Below are positions 33,188 to 41,229 of a DNA stretch of 61,249 bases, in pieces. The position numbers and the translations under genes were made by a program. Location of the stretch: the IMG/VR virus record IMGVR_UViG_3300009419_000019, positions 1 through 61,249 of that record. One strand, written 5' to 3'. The notes beneath the pieces were generated by a model that was given only the letters and a program-made list of their open reading frames with translations, ran no database searches and had not been told where the DNA came from. The DNA is from a virus. Within the stretch, counting starts at the first letter, position 1; the number at the start of each line of letters is the position of its first letter.

Positions 33188-33780
33188 TGCTGCCGTCAAA
33201 CGCACCATCTGCCTTCCCACTGCCGGGGCGCTTCTTGAGCCCCGATGATCGCGTCACGGGTGATCTGATTGACCATGAGCGGGGCGGCATCGGATTGAAC
33301 GACGCCAGCCTTGGTCGTGACGTGCAGGAGTGGTCTTGTTGGTACGACGGCGTTGAGGTGATCGCTGCCCCTGACGGTGGCCAGCAGTACCAGCTTTTCA
33401 CGCATGCCGGGATCGAGCAACTGAGCTTCACGTTCGATCAGAACATGCGCCCCCTGGTTGTGTTCATCGCCGCTGGCGAGACTAAGTTGTGGTGGTATGA
33501 CCCGATGGCATCGGCCTACGTGTCCACCAGCTTTGGCACCAGCTTCAAGAGCCCACGCTTGGCCATGGATGACAAACGTGCGATGGCCACAAGCACATCG
33601 GACGTGATCTTCGCTTACATTCGCTATGACAGCGGTTCATCCTCCCACGCTCTGTGTTACCGGCAGCAGCGGGATCGCTATCAGACCGAGCGTGTACTGC
33701 GCACGGGCCTCTCGTCGAGGACGCGCTTGAAGAACATCGGCATGTCCTCAAACCTGCGCTTCCAGTTTGAGTTGGTGTGA
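33187..33780 (+). CDS. Tail protein of unknown function
   Basis: A 197-residue protein. QEWSCWYDGVEVIAAPDGGQ, FTFDQNMRPLVVFIAAGETKL and SPRLAMDDKRAMATSTSDVI suggest a beta-propeller-like or repeated-strand fold common in phage tail-tip genes. It lies between tail genes and overlaps the preceding stop (TGATG). Confidence 0.55.
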   Translation: MLPSNAPSAFPLPGRFLSPDDRVTGDLIDHERGGIGLNDASLGRDVQEWSCWYDGVEVIAAPDGGQQYQLFTHAGIEQLSFTFDQNMRPLVVFIAAGETKLWWYDPMASAYVSTSFGTSFKSPRLAMDDKRAMATSTSDVIFAYIRYDSGSSSHALCYRQQRDRYQTERVLRTGLSSRTRLKNIGMSSNLRFQFELV

Positions 33781-33783
33781 CCC

Positions 33784-34617
33784 ATGACCTTCAACGCCTA
33801 CGAAACATCCACAGAGGGTGGACGCCCCATCCGGTGTTACCGCTTCATGTTCGACGATCTGAGCAAGGTCTTCGGCTACACCTCATGCGACACCGAGCAG
33901 TTCATTGACGACGGCACCACGCAAGTGTGGTGCGTGCCCGTGGCCATCAAGGACGACGGTGTGAAGTTCTCGGGCGACAAGGTGGCCGACACGATCAACA
34001 TCACAGCGGCATCGGAGATTGAGCCCGCACAGTGGTTCCGTCGCACCCCACCCTCGACAGCCGTGCGCGTGACGATCCACGACCGGCACGTTGGCGACAA
34101 CGAGTTCACGATCACCTACGTCGGTGAGATCCGTGAGGCCAGCTTCGACAGCCCTGGCCAAGTCAAGTTCGCAGTCAGCGAGATCGGTGCGTCCCTGGAT
34201 CGAGAAGGCTTGCGTCTGTGCTGGCAACGCACCTGTCCTCACACCGTCTACGACCCCACCAACTGCAAAGTCAACCCGGTGCTCTGGCAGACCTCCATCG
34301 TGGTCACCGACATCTCGGCATCAGGCATCACCGTTGAGGGGCTTGGTGGTCTCCCTGATCACAAATTCGACGGTGGTTTCATCACGTTTGAGCACCCGGT
34401 CAAAGGGTCGATGAGCCTGACGGTGCGCTCGCATGTCGGGAACACGCTTCAGATTTTCGAGGGCACGGGTGACATCCTCCCTGGCGTCTCGGCTTTCGTG
34501 CACCCCGGATGCAACCACACACCCGATGCCTGCACAGCGTTTGGGAACTACCCCAATTACGGTGGCGTGCGCTCTCTTCCCGGCAAGTCACCGTTCGACG
34601 GCAACCCCGTGTTCTAA
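33784..34617 (+). CDS. Phage BR0599 / DUF2163-type tail protein
   Basis: A 277-residue protein. CWQRTCPHTVYDPTNCKVNP, later HPGCNHTPDACTAFGNYPNYGG, gives four or more Cys that in gpL-like tail proteins bind an Fe-S cluster. This pattern is characteristic of the BR0599/DUF2163 family in tail tips of siphophages and gene transfer agents. It probably forms part of the hub below the tape measure. Confidence 0.78.
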   Translation: MTFNAYETSTEGGRPIRCYRFMFDDLSKVFGYTSCDTEQFIDDGTTQVWCVPVAIKDDGVKFSGDKVADTINITAASEIEPAQWFRRTPPSTAVRVTIHDRHVGDNEFTITYVGEIREASFDSPGQVKFAVSEIGASLDREGLRLCWQRTCPHTVYDPTNCKVNPVLWQTSIVVTDISASGITVEGLGGLPDHKFDGGFITFEHPVKGSMSLTVRSHVGNTLQIFEGTGDILPGVSAFVHPGCNHTPDACTAFGNYPNYGGVRSLPGKSPFDGNPVF

Positions 34618-34626
34618 GGAGCCATC

Positions 34627-34866
34627 ATGCATATTGCAATCTACGTGGCCATCGTCATTGCCACATACCTCATCACTGCGGCGCTGACGCCCAAGGCAAA
34701 GCCGCAGCCCCCCACAGCGTTCGAGGACATCGACTTCCCCCAGGTTGACGAGGGCACACCGCAAGCTGTGATCTTCGGTGATTGCTGGTCAGGCGATTGG
34801 GTCGTGCTTGCCGTTGGCAACTACCGCACTGAGGCTGTGCGTTCCAGCGGTGGGGGCAAGAAGTGA
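34627..34866 (+). CDS. Small membrane-anchored tail-associated protein
   Basis: A 79-residue protein. Residues 3-20 (IAIYVAIVIATYLITAAL) form one membrane segment, followed by a Pro-rich linker and a soluble end. AAGGAGCC precedes the ATG. It sits between the two tail-hub genes, and such small hydrophobic proteins in this position are common in phages. Role unknown. Confidence 0.65.
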   Translation: MHIAIYVAIVIATYLITAALTPKAKPQPPTAFEDIDFPQVDEGTPQAVIFGDCWSGDWVVLAVGNYRTEAVRSSGGGKK

Positions 34867-35075
34867 GCGAGCCAATCATCGTGACCGTTGCCGACGTGCG
34901 TGCGTGCAACCTGTGCGTGCGTGGTGCCCGTCAGTGGTTCAGCCTGCATGGTTTGGACTTCTCGACGTTCCTCATCCACGGCTACCCCATTGAAACCATC
35001 GAAGCCACGAACGATGCCTTGGGCACGAAAGTGGCCACGTATGCACGTGCTCGTGCAGCAGGAGAAGAAGCATGA
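34863..35075 (+). CDS. Small protein of tail hub operon
   Basis: A 70-residue protein with VADVRACNLCVRGARQWFSLHGLDFSTFLIHGYP, in a tight ATGA-type overlap with both neighbours. This short pattern recurs in phages just before the gpJ-like gene. A CxxC pair may bind a metal. Function unknown. Confidence 0.6.
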   Translation: MSEPIIVTVADVRACNLCVRGARQWFSLHGLDFSTFLIHGYPIETIEATNDALGTKVATYARARAAGEEA

Positions 35076-36664
35076 GCCGTTGGCATCGTCATGAGTGGGA
35101 CATGCTGCCCGAGCGGGCTTTCCAACCCCGTGGGCCACATGGCCAGATGACCCTTGAAGGTGGGGGCGGTGGTGGCGGTGGCTCACAAGTCATTGGCTAT
35201 CGCTACTCCTTTGGCATCCACATGGGTGTGTGCCGTGGCCCTGTTGATGAACTCGTGGCCATCCGTGTCGGTGACAAGTCGGCATGGACAGGCAGTGTCA
35301 CGGGCTCAGGTTACTTCCCGATCAACAACTACAACCTGTTCGGTGGTGACAAGGGCGAGGGTGGCATCCAGGGTGAGGCCCATGCGATGTTCGGTCATCC
35401 TGCCCAATCGAGCTTGCCCCAGCTTGAGGCAATGACGGGTGTGGCACAGCCTGCCTTTCGCGGCATGTTCACCTTCTTCTTCGACGGCATCATCTCTGCG
35501 ATCAACCCGTACCCGAAAGCGTGGAAGCTGCGCGTTCGCCGGATCATCCAGGGCTGGCAAGCTGACACGCTGCCCACCTGGGCCTTGAGCTACGCCAAGA
35601 TCGTCATGGTGCCGTCTGACGCTGCTGCGTTGGGCACCGGCTACGGGGACACGGACATCCATGCGATGAACCCTGCCCTGATCATCTACGAGTGCCTGAC
35701 CAACCGTGAGTGGGGTCGAGGTTTTCACCCAAGCGCACTCGACACCGAGGGCACGTTCCGCCAAGCCGCACAGACCTTGTACGAAGAAGGCTTCGGCATG
35801 TGCATCAAGTGGTCGCGCAAGGACTCGATCAAGTCGTTCATTCAGGGTGTGCTCGATCACATTGCAGGCACGCTCTACACGGATCGCACGAGCGGTCTGA
35901 TCAAGCTGCGGCTGATCCGTGACGACTATGACCGTGACACGTTGCCGCTGTTCACACCCGAGAGCGGGTTGTTGGAGATCACAGGCAACACGGTCAGCAA
36001 CAGCGGTGAGTCGGTCAACGAGATCCAAGTCAAGTACCGGCACCCGGTGACCAACGAGATGCGGATCGTTCGCACTGACAGCCTCGGTGCGATCCGTGCT
36101 GCCGGTGGCGTCAACAACCCGAGCACCCGTGACTACCCTGGCTTGCCGACAGCAGAGCTTGCCTTGCGCGTGGCTGAGCGTGACTTGCGCACCGTGGCCA
36201 CCTCGCTTCGCCGCTACTCCTTCACGCTAGATCGCCGGGGCTACGCGATCTACCCTGGCCAAGCCATTCGCATCGCTGACCCGTCAACGCTGGTGCCCGA
36301 CACCGTGGTGCGCGTTGGCAAGCTCGACGACGACTTCGAGAGTGGTCGCATCAAGGTCACAGCCGTGCAAGACGTGTTCGGTCTGCCGTCTGAGAGCTTT
36401 GGTGGCACGGTGGGTCAGACGTGGACGCCACCTGACAACAAGCCCTGCTTGTCGTATCACCGTGTTGTCGAGGCTCCGTACTTCATGGTTGCCCGCAACA
36501 CGTCGGCTGCTGACTTCGCCTACGTCGATACAACGTCGGCGGGCATGCTGACGATGTGCAACGAAGGCAAGCCACTCAACGGTGCTTATGACATGGCCGT
36601 TCGCATCGGTGGCTCCACCACGGACGACAACCCGCCTGATGGCTCCTACAACTGCCCGATCTGA
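35072..36664 (+). CDS. Tail tip hub protein (gpJ-like/phage tail protein family)
   Basis: A 530-residue protein with a Gly-rich stretch (EGGGGGGGGSQ) at about 29-39. The core (ALIIYECLTNREWGRGFHPS, IKSFIQGVLDHIAGTLYTDRTSGLIKL) matches the central hub domain shared by gpJ and T4 gp27-like proteins. It forms the lower ring through which DNA and tape measure leave. It is shorter than lambda J (1132 residues), so receptor binding probably lies in separate proteins. Confidence 0.78.
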   Translation: MSRWHRHEWDMLPERAFQPRGPHGQMTLEGGGGGGGGSQVIGYRYSFGIHMGVCRGPVDELVAIRVGDKSAWTGSVTGSGYFPINNYNLFGGDKGEGGIQGEAHAMFGHPAQSSLPQLEAMTGVAQPAFRGMFTFFFDGIISAINPYPKAWKLRVRRIIQGWQADTLPTWALSYAKIVMVPSDAAALGTGYGDTDIHAMNPALIIYECLTNREWGRGFHPSALDTEGTFRQAAQTLYEEGFGMCIKWSRKDSIKSFIQGVLDHIAGTLYTDRTSGLIKLRLIRDDYDRDTLPLFTPESGLLEITGNTVSNSGESVNEIQVKYRHPVTNEMRIVRTDSLGAIRAAGGVNNPSTRDYPGLPTAELALRVAERDLRTVATSLRRYSFTLDRRGYAIYPGQAIRIADPSTLVPDTVVRVGKLDDDFESGRIKVTAVQDVFGLPSESFGGTVGQTWTPPDNKPCLSYHRVVEAPYFMVARNTSAADFAYVDTTSAGMLTMCNEGKPLNGAYDMAVRIGGSTTDDNPPDGSYNCPI

Positions 36665-36666
36665 TC

Positions 36667-37489
36667 ATGGCCACCTCCGACTACACCGTCACCGCTACCT
36701 CGATCCCGTTCTGCCCGAACGCGGCCTTGTCGTCTGCCATTGCCCCACTGACCACGGTCATCCCGATCACGGGCTACCGATCTGCCGGCATTGAGGAAGT
36801 CGTTGCCGGTGAGGCTGCGATGATCAACGACGAGATCGTTCGCATCGAGAGCTTCAGCCCTGTCTCGATCACCGTGGCCCGTGGCTGCGCTGACACGATC
36901 CCCCAGGCGCACGCAGCAGGCTCGACCATCTGGTTCTTCGACGACAGCTTCGGCAATGACGCTCGTGAGTACGCCGGGTCTGAGACCATCGCTGTGAAGT
37001 TGCTTCCGAAAACGGCCAGTGCCCAGGTGCCCATTGCCAACAGCACACCGGCCAATGTGACGTTCAACTTCCGCTTTGCCCGTCCTTACGCACCCGGCAA
37101 GGTCGAGGTCGATGGTGAGCCGTTCACTGCCGTGAGCATCGTTGGCCCTGCCAATCCTGCTTTGAACCTGACCTGGGCGCACCGTGATCGCGTCAGCCAG
37201 TTTGACCAGTTGATCGACCACAGCATGAGCAGCGTCGGCCCCGAGGCTGGCACGACGTATGTTGTGAAGGTCTACAAGGCTGACAACACGCTCGTGCGCA
37301 CCGTCTCAGCCATCACCGGGACATCCTGGGGATTACCCCTTGGCCACGGCGAGAAGTGACTTCGGGATCACGGTGGGTGCCGGTGCTGCGTTGACAGCCG
37401 GCTACCTCACGCTTGAGTCCGTGCGCGACGGCTACGTCTCGTGGCAGAAATACCGGGTTGAGTTCCAAGTCAGTAACGCCGCAAGTTGA
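36667..37489 (+). CDS. Tail protein with an apparent +1 frameshift
   Basis: The frame starting MATSDYTVTATSIPFC ends at 37359 after 230 residues (SWGLPLGHGEK). Skipping one G of GGGG (37328-37331) continues as SWDYPLATARSDFGITVGAGAALTAG and runs to TGA 37487-37489 (VEFQVSNAAS), giving about 273 residues. The shifted ending completes the expected VYKADNTLVRTV...YP pattern of this tail family. It may be a sequencing error, a mutation or programmed +1 frameshifting. A perfect GAAGTGACTTC site lies in the extension. Confidence 0.6.
37353..37363. promoter_or_regulatory. GAAGTNACTTC site
   Basis: Exact GAAGTGACTTC overlapping the first stop codon of the tail gene, about 140 bp before the lysis promoter. 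Confidence 0.55.
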
Positions 37490-37501
37490 TTTTTGCGGGT
37501 G

Positions 37502-37529
37502 TTGGAAAAACGCAGCTTGTGCGTACAAT
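37502..37529 (+). promoter_or_regulatory. Promoter of the lysis and spike cassette
   Basis: TTGGAA (37502-37507), 16-bp spacer, TACAAT (37524-37529). It is followed by a small hairpin, GTTGA-TTCG-TCAAC (37543-37556), and then the holin gene. Confidence 0.6.
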
Positions 37530-37573
37530 GAGCGTCCAAATGGTTGATTCGTCAACATAACTTTGGAACGCCT

Positions 37574-37996
37574 ATGCAAAACAGCCAGCTTAATCCGGTG
37601 GAAGCGATGGTGGCGTTGCTCTTGCTGGTCTTCTCACCGGAAGCTGCCAAGATCATCGGCCCCTACGCAGTGATCATCCTCTCCGCGACGACGGGAGCCG
37701 CTTGGTCTCTCGGTCGCAGGCAACCGACAGAGCGCAATGGGGCGCTGTTCTTCATCTGCAAGATCATCTTCACGGCTTGCTTGATCACCGTGGCCCTGGC
37801 TGTACTGCTGACGGGCTACTTCAAACTCAACATCGACATCACTTGGTTGCTTGCCCCCATCGGCTTGCTCATCGGCGGTGTTGGCGAGGATTGGAATGAT
37901 CTGATCAAGTGGGTTTGGAGCAAGGTCAAGAACAACATTCCGGGTTTGAAATCGGATGTTCAGGGTGCCACAGGAGATGACAATGCACAGCGTTGA
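37574..37996 (+). CDS. Holin-like membrane protein
   Basis: A 140-residue protein beginning MQNSQLNPVEAMVALLLLVF. Three to four membrane segments are visible (about 12-22, 28-43, 58-80, 88-101), with a charged C-terminus. Its place before the endolysin fits a holin. I chose ATG 37574 rather than an upstream ATT/ATA region in the same frame, because the promoter hairpin lies there. Confidence 0.65.
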   Translation: MQNSQLNPVEAMVALLLLVFSPEAAKIIGPYAVIILSATTGAAWSLGRRQPTERNGALFFICKIIFTACLITVALAVLLTGYFKLNIDITWLLAPIGLLIGGVGEDWNDLIKWVWSKVKNNIPGLKSDVQGATGDDNAQR

Positions 37997-38282
37997 ACTT
38001 TGGGCCTCTGCGAATCTGACCATCTGTGCAGGCTGCTTTTGGGCTTGCGTGTGCCGCCTCAACACGATGACGTGTGCGGTGCCCAAGAAGGTCCGACTCC
38101 AATTCGTCTTGATTCTCGTCGGTGCGATGGCCAGTGGCCTTCAGCCGGTGTTGTTTCAACAGTGGCCGGGAGTGGGGCAAACCCTGTTCTCGGCTGCTGT
38201 CTTTCTCGGTCTGCTGTTGTCCATGTCGAGATGGCGTGACGGGCCACCTGAAGACCTCATCTGCAAGGGAGAGCGCAAATGA
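37983..38282 (+). CDS. Second small membrane protein of the lysis cassette
   Basis: A 99-residue protein with membrane segments near 9-25, 38-55 and 65-80, overlapping the upstream holin gene by 14 bases (AGGAG then ATG 37983). It may be an antiholin or second holin. No cleavage motif is visible. It overlaps the endolysin start by ATGA. Confidence 0.6.
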   Translation: MHSVELWASANLTICAGCFWACVCRLNTMTCAVPKKVRLQFVLILVGAMASGLQPVLFQQWPGVGQTLFSAAVFLGLLLSMSRWRDGPPEDLICKGERK

Positions 38283-38710
38283 CTCAGATCACCTTGGCCC
38301 AGTACTGGATGGGTCGTGATGGCACAAACCCGTTCGATCTCAGCACGCAGATCCGCAAGAACGCTGAAGTGCTGCTGGCGCTGGTCAACAAACTCATCGC
38401 TGTGGCCGAAGCTGACGGTGTGCAGTTCCACATCAACCCGGTGCGCAAGAGCAATTTGACGAGCGGTTGGCGTCCACCATCGGTTAACGCCACCACCAAG
38501 GGTGCGGCTGTGAACTCACTTCACATGACCGGCCAAGCGGTTGACGTGTACGACCCTGACGGTGACTTCGACGAGTGGCTCATGAGTGACCGTGGCCAGC
38601 AAGCGATGAAAGACCTGGGAATTTGGCATGAGCATCCAGCCGCCACAAAAGGCTGGACGCATTTGCAATCCAAGCCGCCCAAGTCCGGTCGTCGCACCTT
38701 CTACCCATGA
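38279..38710 (+). CDS. Endolysin, peptidase M15 type
   Basis: A 143-residue peptidoglycan peptidase. SGWRPPSVNATTKGAAVNSLHMTGQAVDVY carries the zinc motif (H...D), and WHEHPAATKGWTHLQ gives the third ligand (H) typical of M15 D-Ala-D-Ala carboxypeptidase-like endolysins. No signal peptide, so it depends on the holin. It lies between holins and spanins. Confidence 0.87.
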   Translation: MTQITLAQYWMGRDGTNPFDLSTQIRKNAEVLLALVNKLIAVAEADGVQFHINPVRKSNLTSGWRPPSVNATTKGAAVNSLHMTGQAVDVYDPDGDFDEWLMSDRGQQAMKDLGIWHEHPAATKGWTHLQSKPPKSGRRTFYP

Positions 38711-38718
38711 GACCAACC

Positions 38719-39042
38719 ATGAGCTACAAAGGCAAAGGTGTCTATCACGCTGGCCCTGGTGGCATTGAAAAGCCGGGTGACTTTGGTTGGCGAATTGATA
38801 TTGGCCGCGAACAAGTGGATGGCATTCAGCGAGACGCTGTTGCCCAGGTGACATTTGTGCAGCACTGCCCGAAGTATGGAGTGTGCATGATCAAGGTTCA
38901 TCAAGCTCCACCAGATCAGGCTAAAGCCATTTGGCAGTGGGACGGCAATTGGGAAGCTCCTACGATTAACCCATCTATCGGGTGTGACAACGCACCGCGA
39001 TGTGGATCACACCGAACCATTGTGTGCGGTGTACCAACCTGA
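38719..39042 (+). CDS. DUF6527-like small protein
   Basis: A 107-residue protein. WQWDGNWEAPTINPSIGCDN and the Cys/His-containing end (PRCGSHRTIVCGVPT) resemble DUF6527, seen in lysis cassettes of several phages. It starts after the seam TGAGACCAACCATG, which recurs before the next gene. An earlier ATG at 38707 overlaps the previous stop. Function unknown. Confidence 0.6.
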   Translation: MSYKGKGVYHAGPGGIEKPGDFGWRIDIGREQVDGIQRDAVAQVTFVQHCPKYGVCMIKVHQAPPDQAKAIWQWDGNWEAPTINPSIGCDNAPRCGSHRTIVCGVPT

Positions 39043-39050
39043 GACCAACC

Positions 39051-39554
39051 ATGCTGATCCCCACCGGATACAAGGTTCTCGCTGGTGCCGCTCTTGCGGC
39101 CCTTTGCGCTTTTGGCATCTGGTCTTATGGCGAGATGCGCTACGCCGATGGCCAGCAGTTCGAGAAGTCAGTCAACGACGCATTGGCCCTGACCAAGAGC
39201 GAAGACGAACGCCACCTCGAAGCCAACGTGACCACTGACAAGGATGACCGCTATGACGAATACATCGAAGCACGGGATCGTGCGATTGATGCTGCCGCTG
39301 CTGCTCACACTGAGCTTGGTCGGTTGCGCAACGACCTCGCCCGTTACCAGCGTGGAGCCAGCCAAAGCACCGGAACCCAATGCCGAGTTGATGAAGCAGC
39401 CGCGCTCGCTGAAAGCCTCGCAAGCTGCGCAGAACGACATCAAGCAGTGGCGAGAGACGCTGAACTCGACGCAGAGCAAGTGATCGGCTTGCAGCAGTAC
39501 ATCGAGACGATTGCCCCGATCTGCATCCGTGGTGTAACGCCACTTCCAAACTAA
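39051..39554 (+). CDS. Inner-membrane spanin (Rz-like)
   Basis: A 167-residue protein with an N-terminal membrane anchor (GYKVLAGAALAALCAFGIWSY) and a long charged helical coiled coil, ending with Cys residues. It joins an outer-membrane lipoprotein across the periplasm to fuse membranes at lysis. The Rz1 gene is nested inside in another frame. It starts after the same seam as the previous gene. Confidence 0.85.
   Translation: MLIPTGYKVLAGAALAALCAFGIWSYGEMRYADGQQFEKSVNDALALTKSEDERHLEANVTTDKDDRYDEYIEARDRAIDAAAAAHTELGRLRNDLARYQRGASQSTGTQCRVDEAAALAESLASCAERHQAVARDAELDAEQVIGLQQYIETIAPICIRGVTPLPN
39244..39483 (+). CDS. Outer-membrane spanin lipoprotein (Rz1-like)
   Basis: A 79-residue lipoprotein (or 76 from ATG 39253). 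The signal peptide MLPLLLTLSLVGC has a lipobox ending in LVGC, so the mature protein begins at Cys. It lies wholly inside the Rz gene in a shifted frame, the classic nested spanin arrangement. The mature part is Pro/Glu/Lys-rich. Confidence 0.85.
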   Translation: MTAMTNTSKHGIVRLMLPLLLTLSLVGCATTSPVTSVEPAKAPEPNAELMKQPRSLKASQAAQNDIKQWRETLNSTQSK

Positions 39555-39574
39555 CTTCTGAAAGGACTTACACC

Positions 39575-41194
39575 ATGCCACCCATCGGACAACGCGAGGT
39601 AACTGCGAATGGCCTGACCATGCCCAATGGTCTCGGTGATGAACAGGACGACATCAAGAACTGGCGTGCTTTGGATCAGATGATCTCGGGCACTCACCCG
39701 ACTGTTCAACTGCACAGCAACTTGAATCCGGGTGCTGCCGCTGCTGCACCCACGTTGCCCGCACCGGCACTGTTGGAGAGCTTTGATTCGACAACGGGCT
39801 TCACGGCATCCGGTGGCGCAACCATTGCACTTGACACGACCAACAAGGTGCAGGGCTCCGGTGGCCTGTCTTTGCGCGGTGGTGGCGTGTTGAACAACAA
39901 CTCCATTGCAACGAAGTCATTGGCTGTGCCGCTGCCCAAGGACGCGCTGGGCGTGGTTGCGTTCTACGTCAACAAGCGACTGCCACGGGTCACACAGAAC
40001 GCGGCCATGCGTTTCGGCGCTGGTGGCACGTACTCTGCGATGACCAACAAGGTCTCCGAAGCAAACATCGGCCTTGATTCTGAACCCGGTGGCTACTGGC
40101 AAGCCTTCCACCAGAGCGAGATTTCCGACATCCCTGTAACCATCGACGCCATTCAGGTGCGTGCGAACCATGGTGCGTCGAACTTCCCCTATGACGGTTA
40201 CCTGACCTACGACGCTCTGTACTTCAACGCCAAAGGTCGTCCAACCTGGGTCATTGGCTTTGACGACGGTGAAGACACAACACACGACATCGCCTTGCCC
40301 ATCATGCAAGCAGCGGGCTTCAAGGGCACGGTCTACATCCCAACCGCACAGATCGGCGTCTCCGACTCGATGACCTGGGATGAGGTTCGTGTCTTGCGTG
40401 ACGCTGGTTGGGCGATCTGCCTCGACGGCTCACCTGATGACGCTGAGATGACCTTGGCTGCTTCTGTGCAAGCTGCCGTGGACAACTGCAAGAGCCAGTG
40501 GGTGAAGTTGATCCAAGAGGGTTGTGCCTCTTCAGCGATGTATCACATCTGCTACCCGAACGGCACCGCACACGTTTCACCCACGCCAGTGCAGATCGCA
40601 GCCATGACGGGCAACGGCACGACGGCTGTGACGTTTGGTGCTGCGGCTGCTGTGACCAACGGCATGGAGATTTACGGTGCGGGTGTACCTGAAGGAACCG
40701 TGGTCGTCAGTGGCGGCGGTGCCAGCGTGACAGGTGTCACTCTGAACAACGTGATCCCGACTCAAACCAAACCGGCCATTGCTCAAGACACGTCGGGCAC
40801 CTTCTACATGGGCAAGCTGCCTGCTGCACTGAAGGCTGCTGGCTTCAAGTCGGCACGCCGCACGATTGGTGCTCCGGTGTTCTCGCGCTTCGGCTTCGCT
40901 GGTCGTGAGATGTACCACGCTGGTCAGGGTGTGTCGTCCATGACGTTGAACCAAGCTCTTGCACTCTTGGCTCAAGACGTGCTGCGTGGTCAGACGCGTG
41001 AGTTCTACTTCCACAAGATTCAAGAAGATCCTGTTGGTTGGACGCCTGACACGCAGAACGTGAGCATCAATATGTATCGCAGCTTCTTCGCTGGTCTCGT
41101 GGCTGCGATGAAGGCGTACACCGATGCCGGTGTTGCTGACGTTCTGACCAAGTCCCAATGGTACGAGCGCGACATCAAAGCGACGCTGCCTTGA
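39575..41194 (+). CDS. Tail spike with polysaccharide deacetylase-like domain
   Basis: A 539-residue protein. Residues 1-53 are an anchor domain shared with the next gene (MPPIGQREVTANGL... to SNLNPG). A lectin-like beta segment follows (residues about 65-205). The C-terminal half is a NodB-type deacetylase fold: WVIGFDDGEDTTHDIALPIM with the DD metal motif and GFKGTVYIPT, and SAMYHICYPNG for the later active-site region. It may remove acetyl groups from host surface polysaccharide during adsorption. AAAGGA precedes the ATG. Confidence 0.78.
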   Translation: MPPIGQREVTANGLTMPNGLGDEQDDIKNWRALDQMISGTHPTVQLHSNLNPGAAAAAPTLPAPALLESFDSTTGFTASGGATIALDTTNKVQGSGGLSLRGGGVLNNNSIATKSLAVPLPKDALGVVAFYVNKRLPRVTQNAAMRFGAGGTYSAMTNKVSEANIGLDSEPGGYWQAFHQSEISDIPVTIDAIQVRANHGASNFPYDGYLTYDALYFNAKGRPTWVIGFDDGEDTTHDIALPIMQAAGFKGTVYIPTAQIGVSDSMTWDEVRVLRDAGWAICLDGSPDDAEMTLAASVQAAVDNCKSQWVKLIQEGCASSAMYHICYPNGTAHVSPTPVQIAAMTGNGTTAVTFGAAAAVTNGMEIYGAGVPEGTVVVSGGGASVTGVTLNNVIPTQTKPAIAQDTSGTFYMGKLPAALKAAGFKSARRTIGAPVFSRFGFAGREMYHAGQGVSSMTLNQALALLAQDVLRGQTREFYFHKIQEDPVGWTPDTQNVSINMYRSFFAGLVAAMKAYTDAGVADVLTKSQWYERDIKATLP

Positions 41195-41229
41195 ACTAAG
41201 TTCCACATCCAATTGAAAGGAAAACCATC

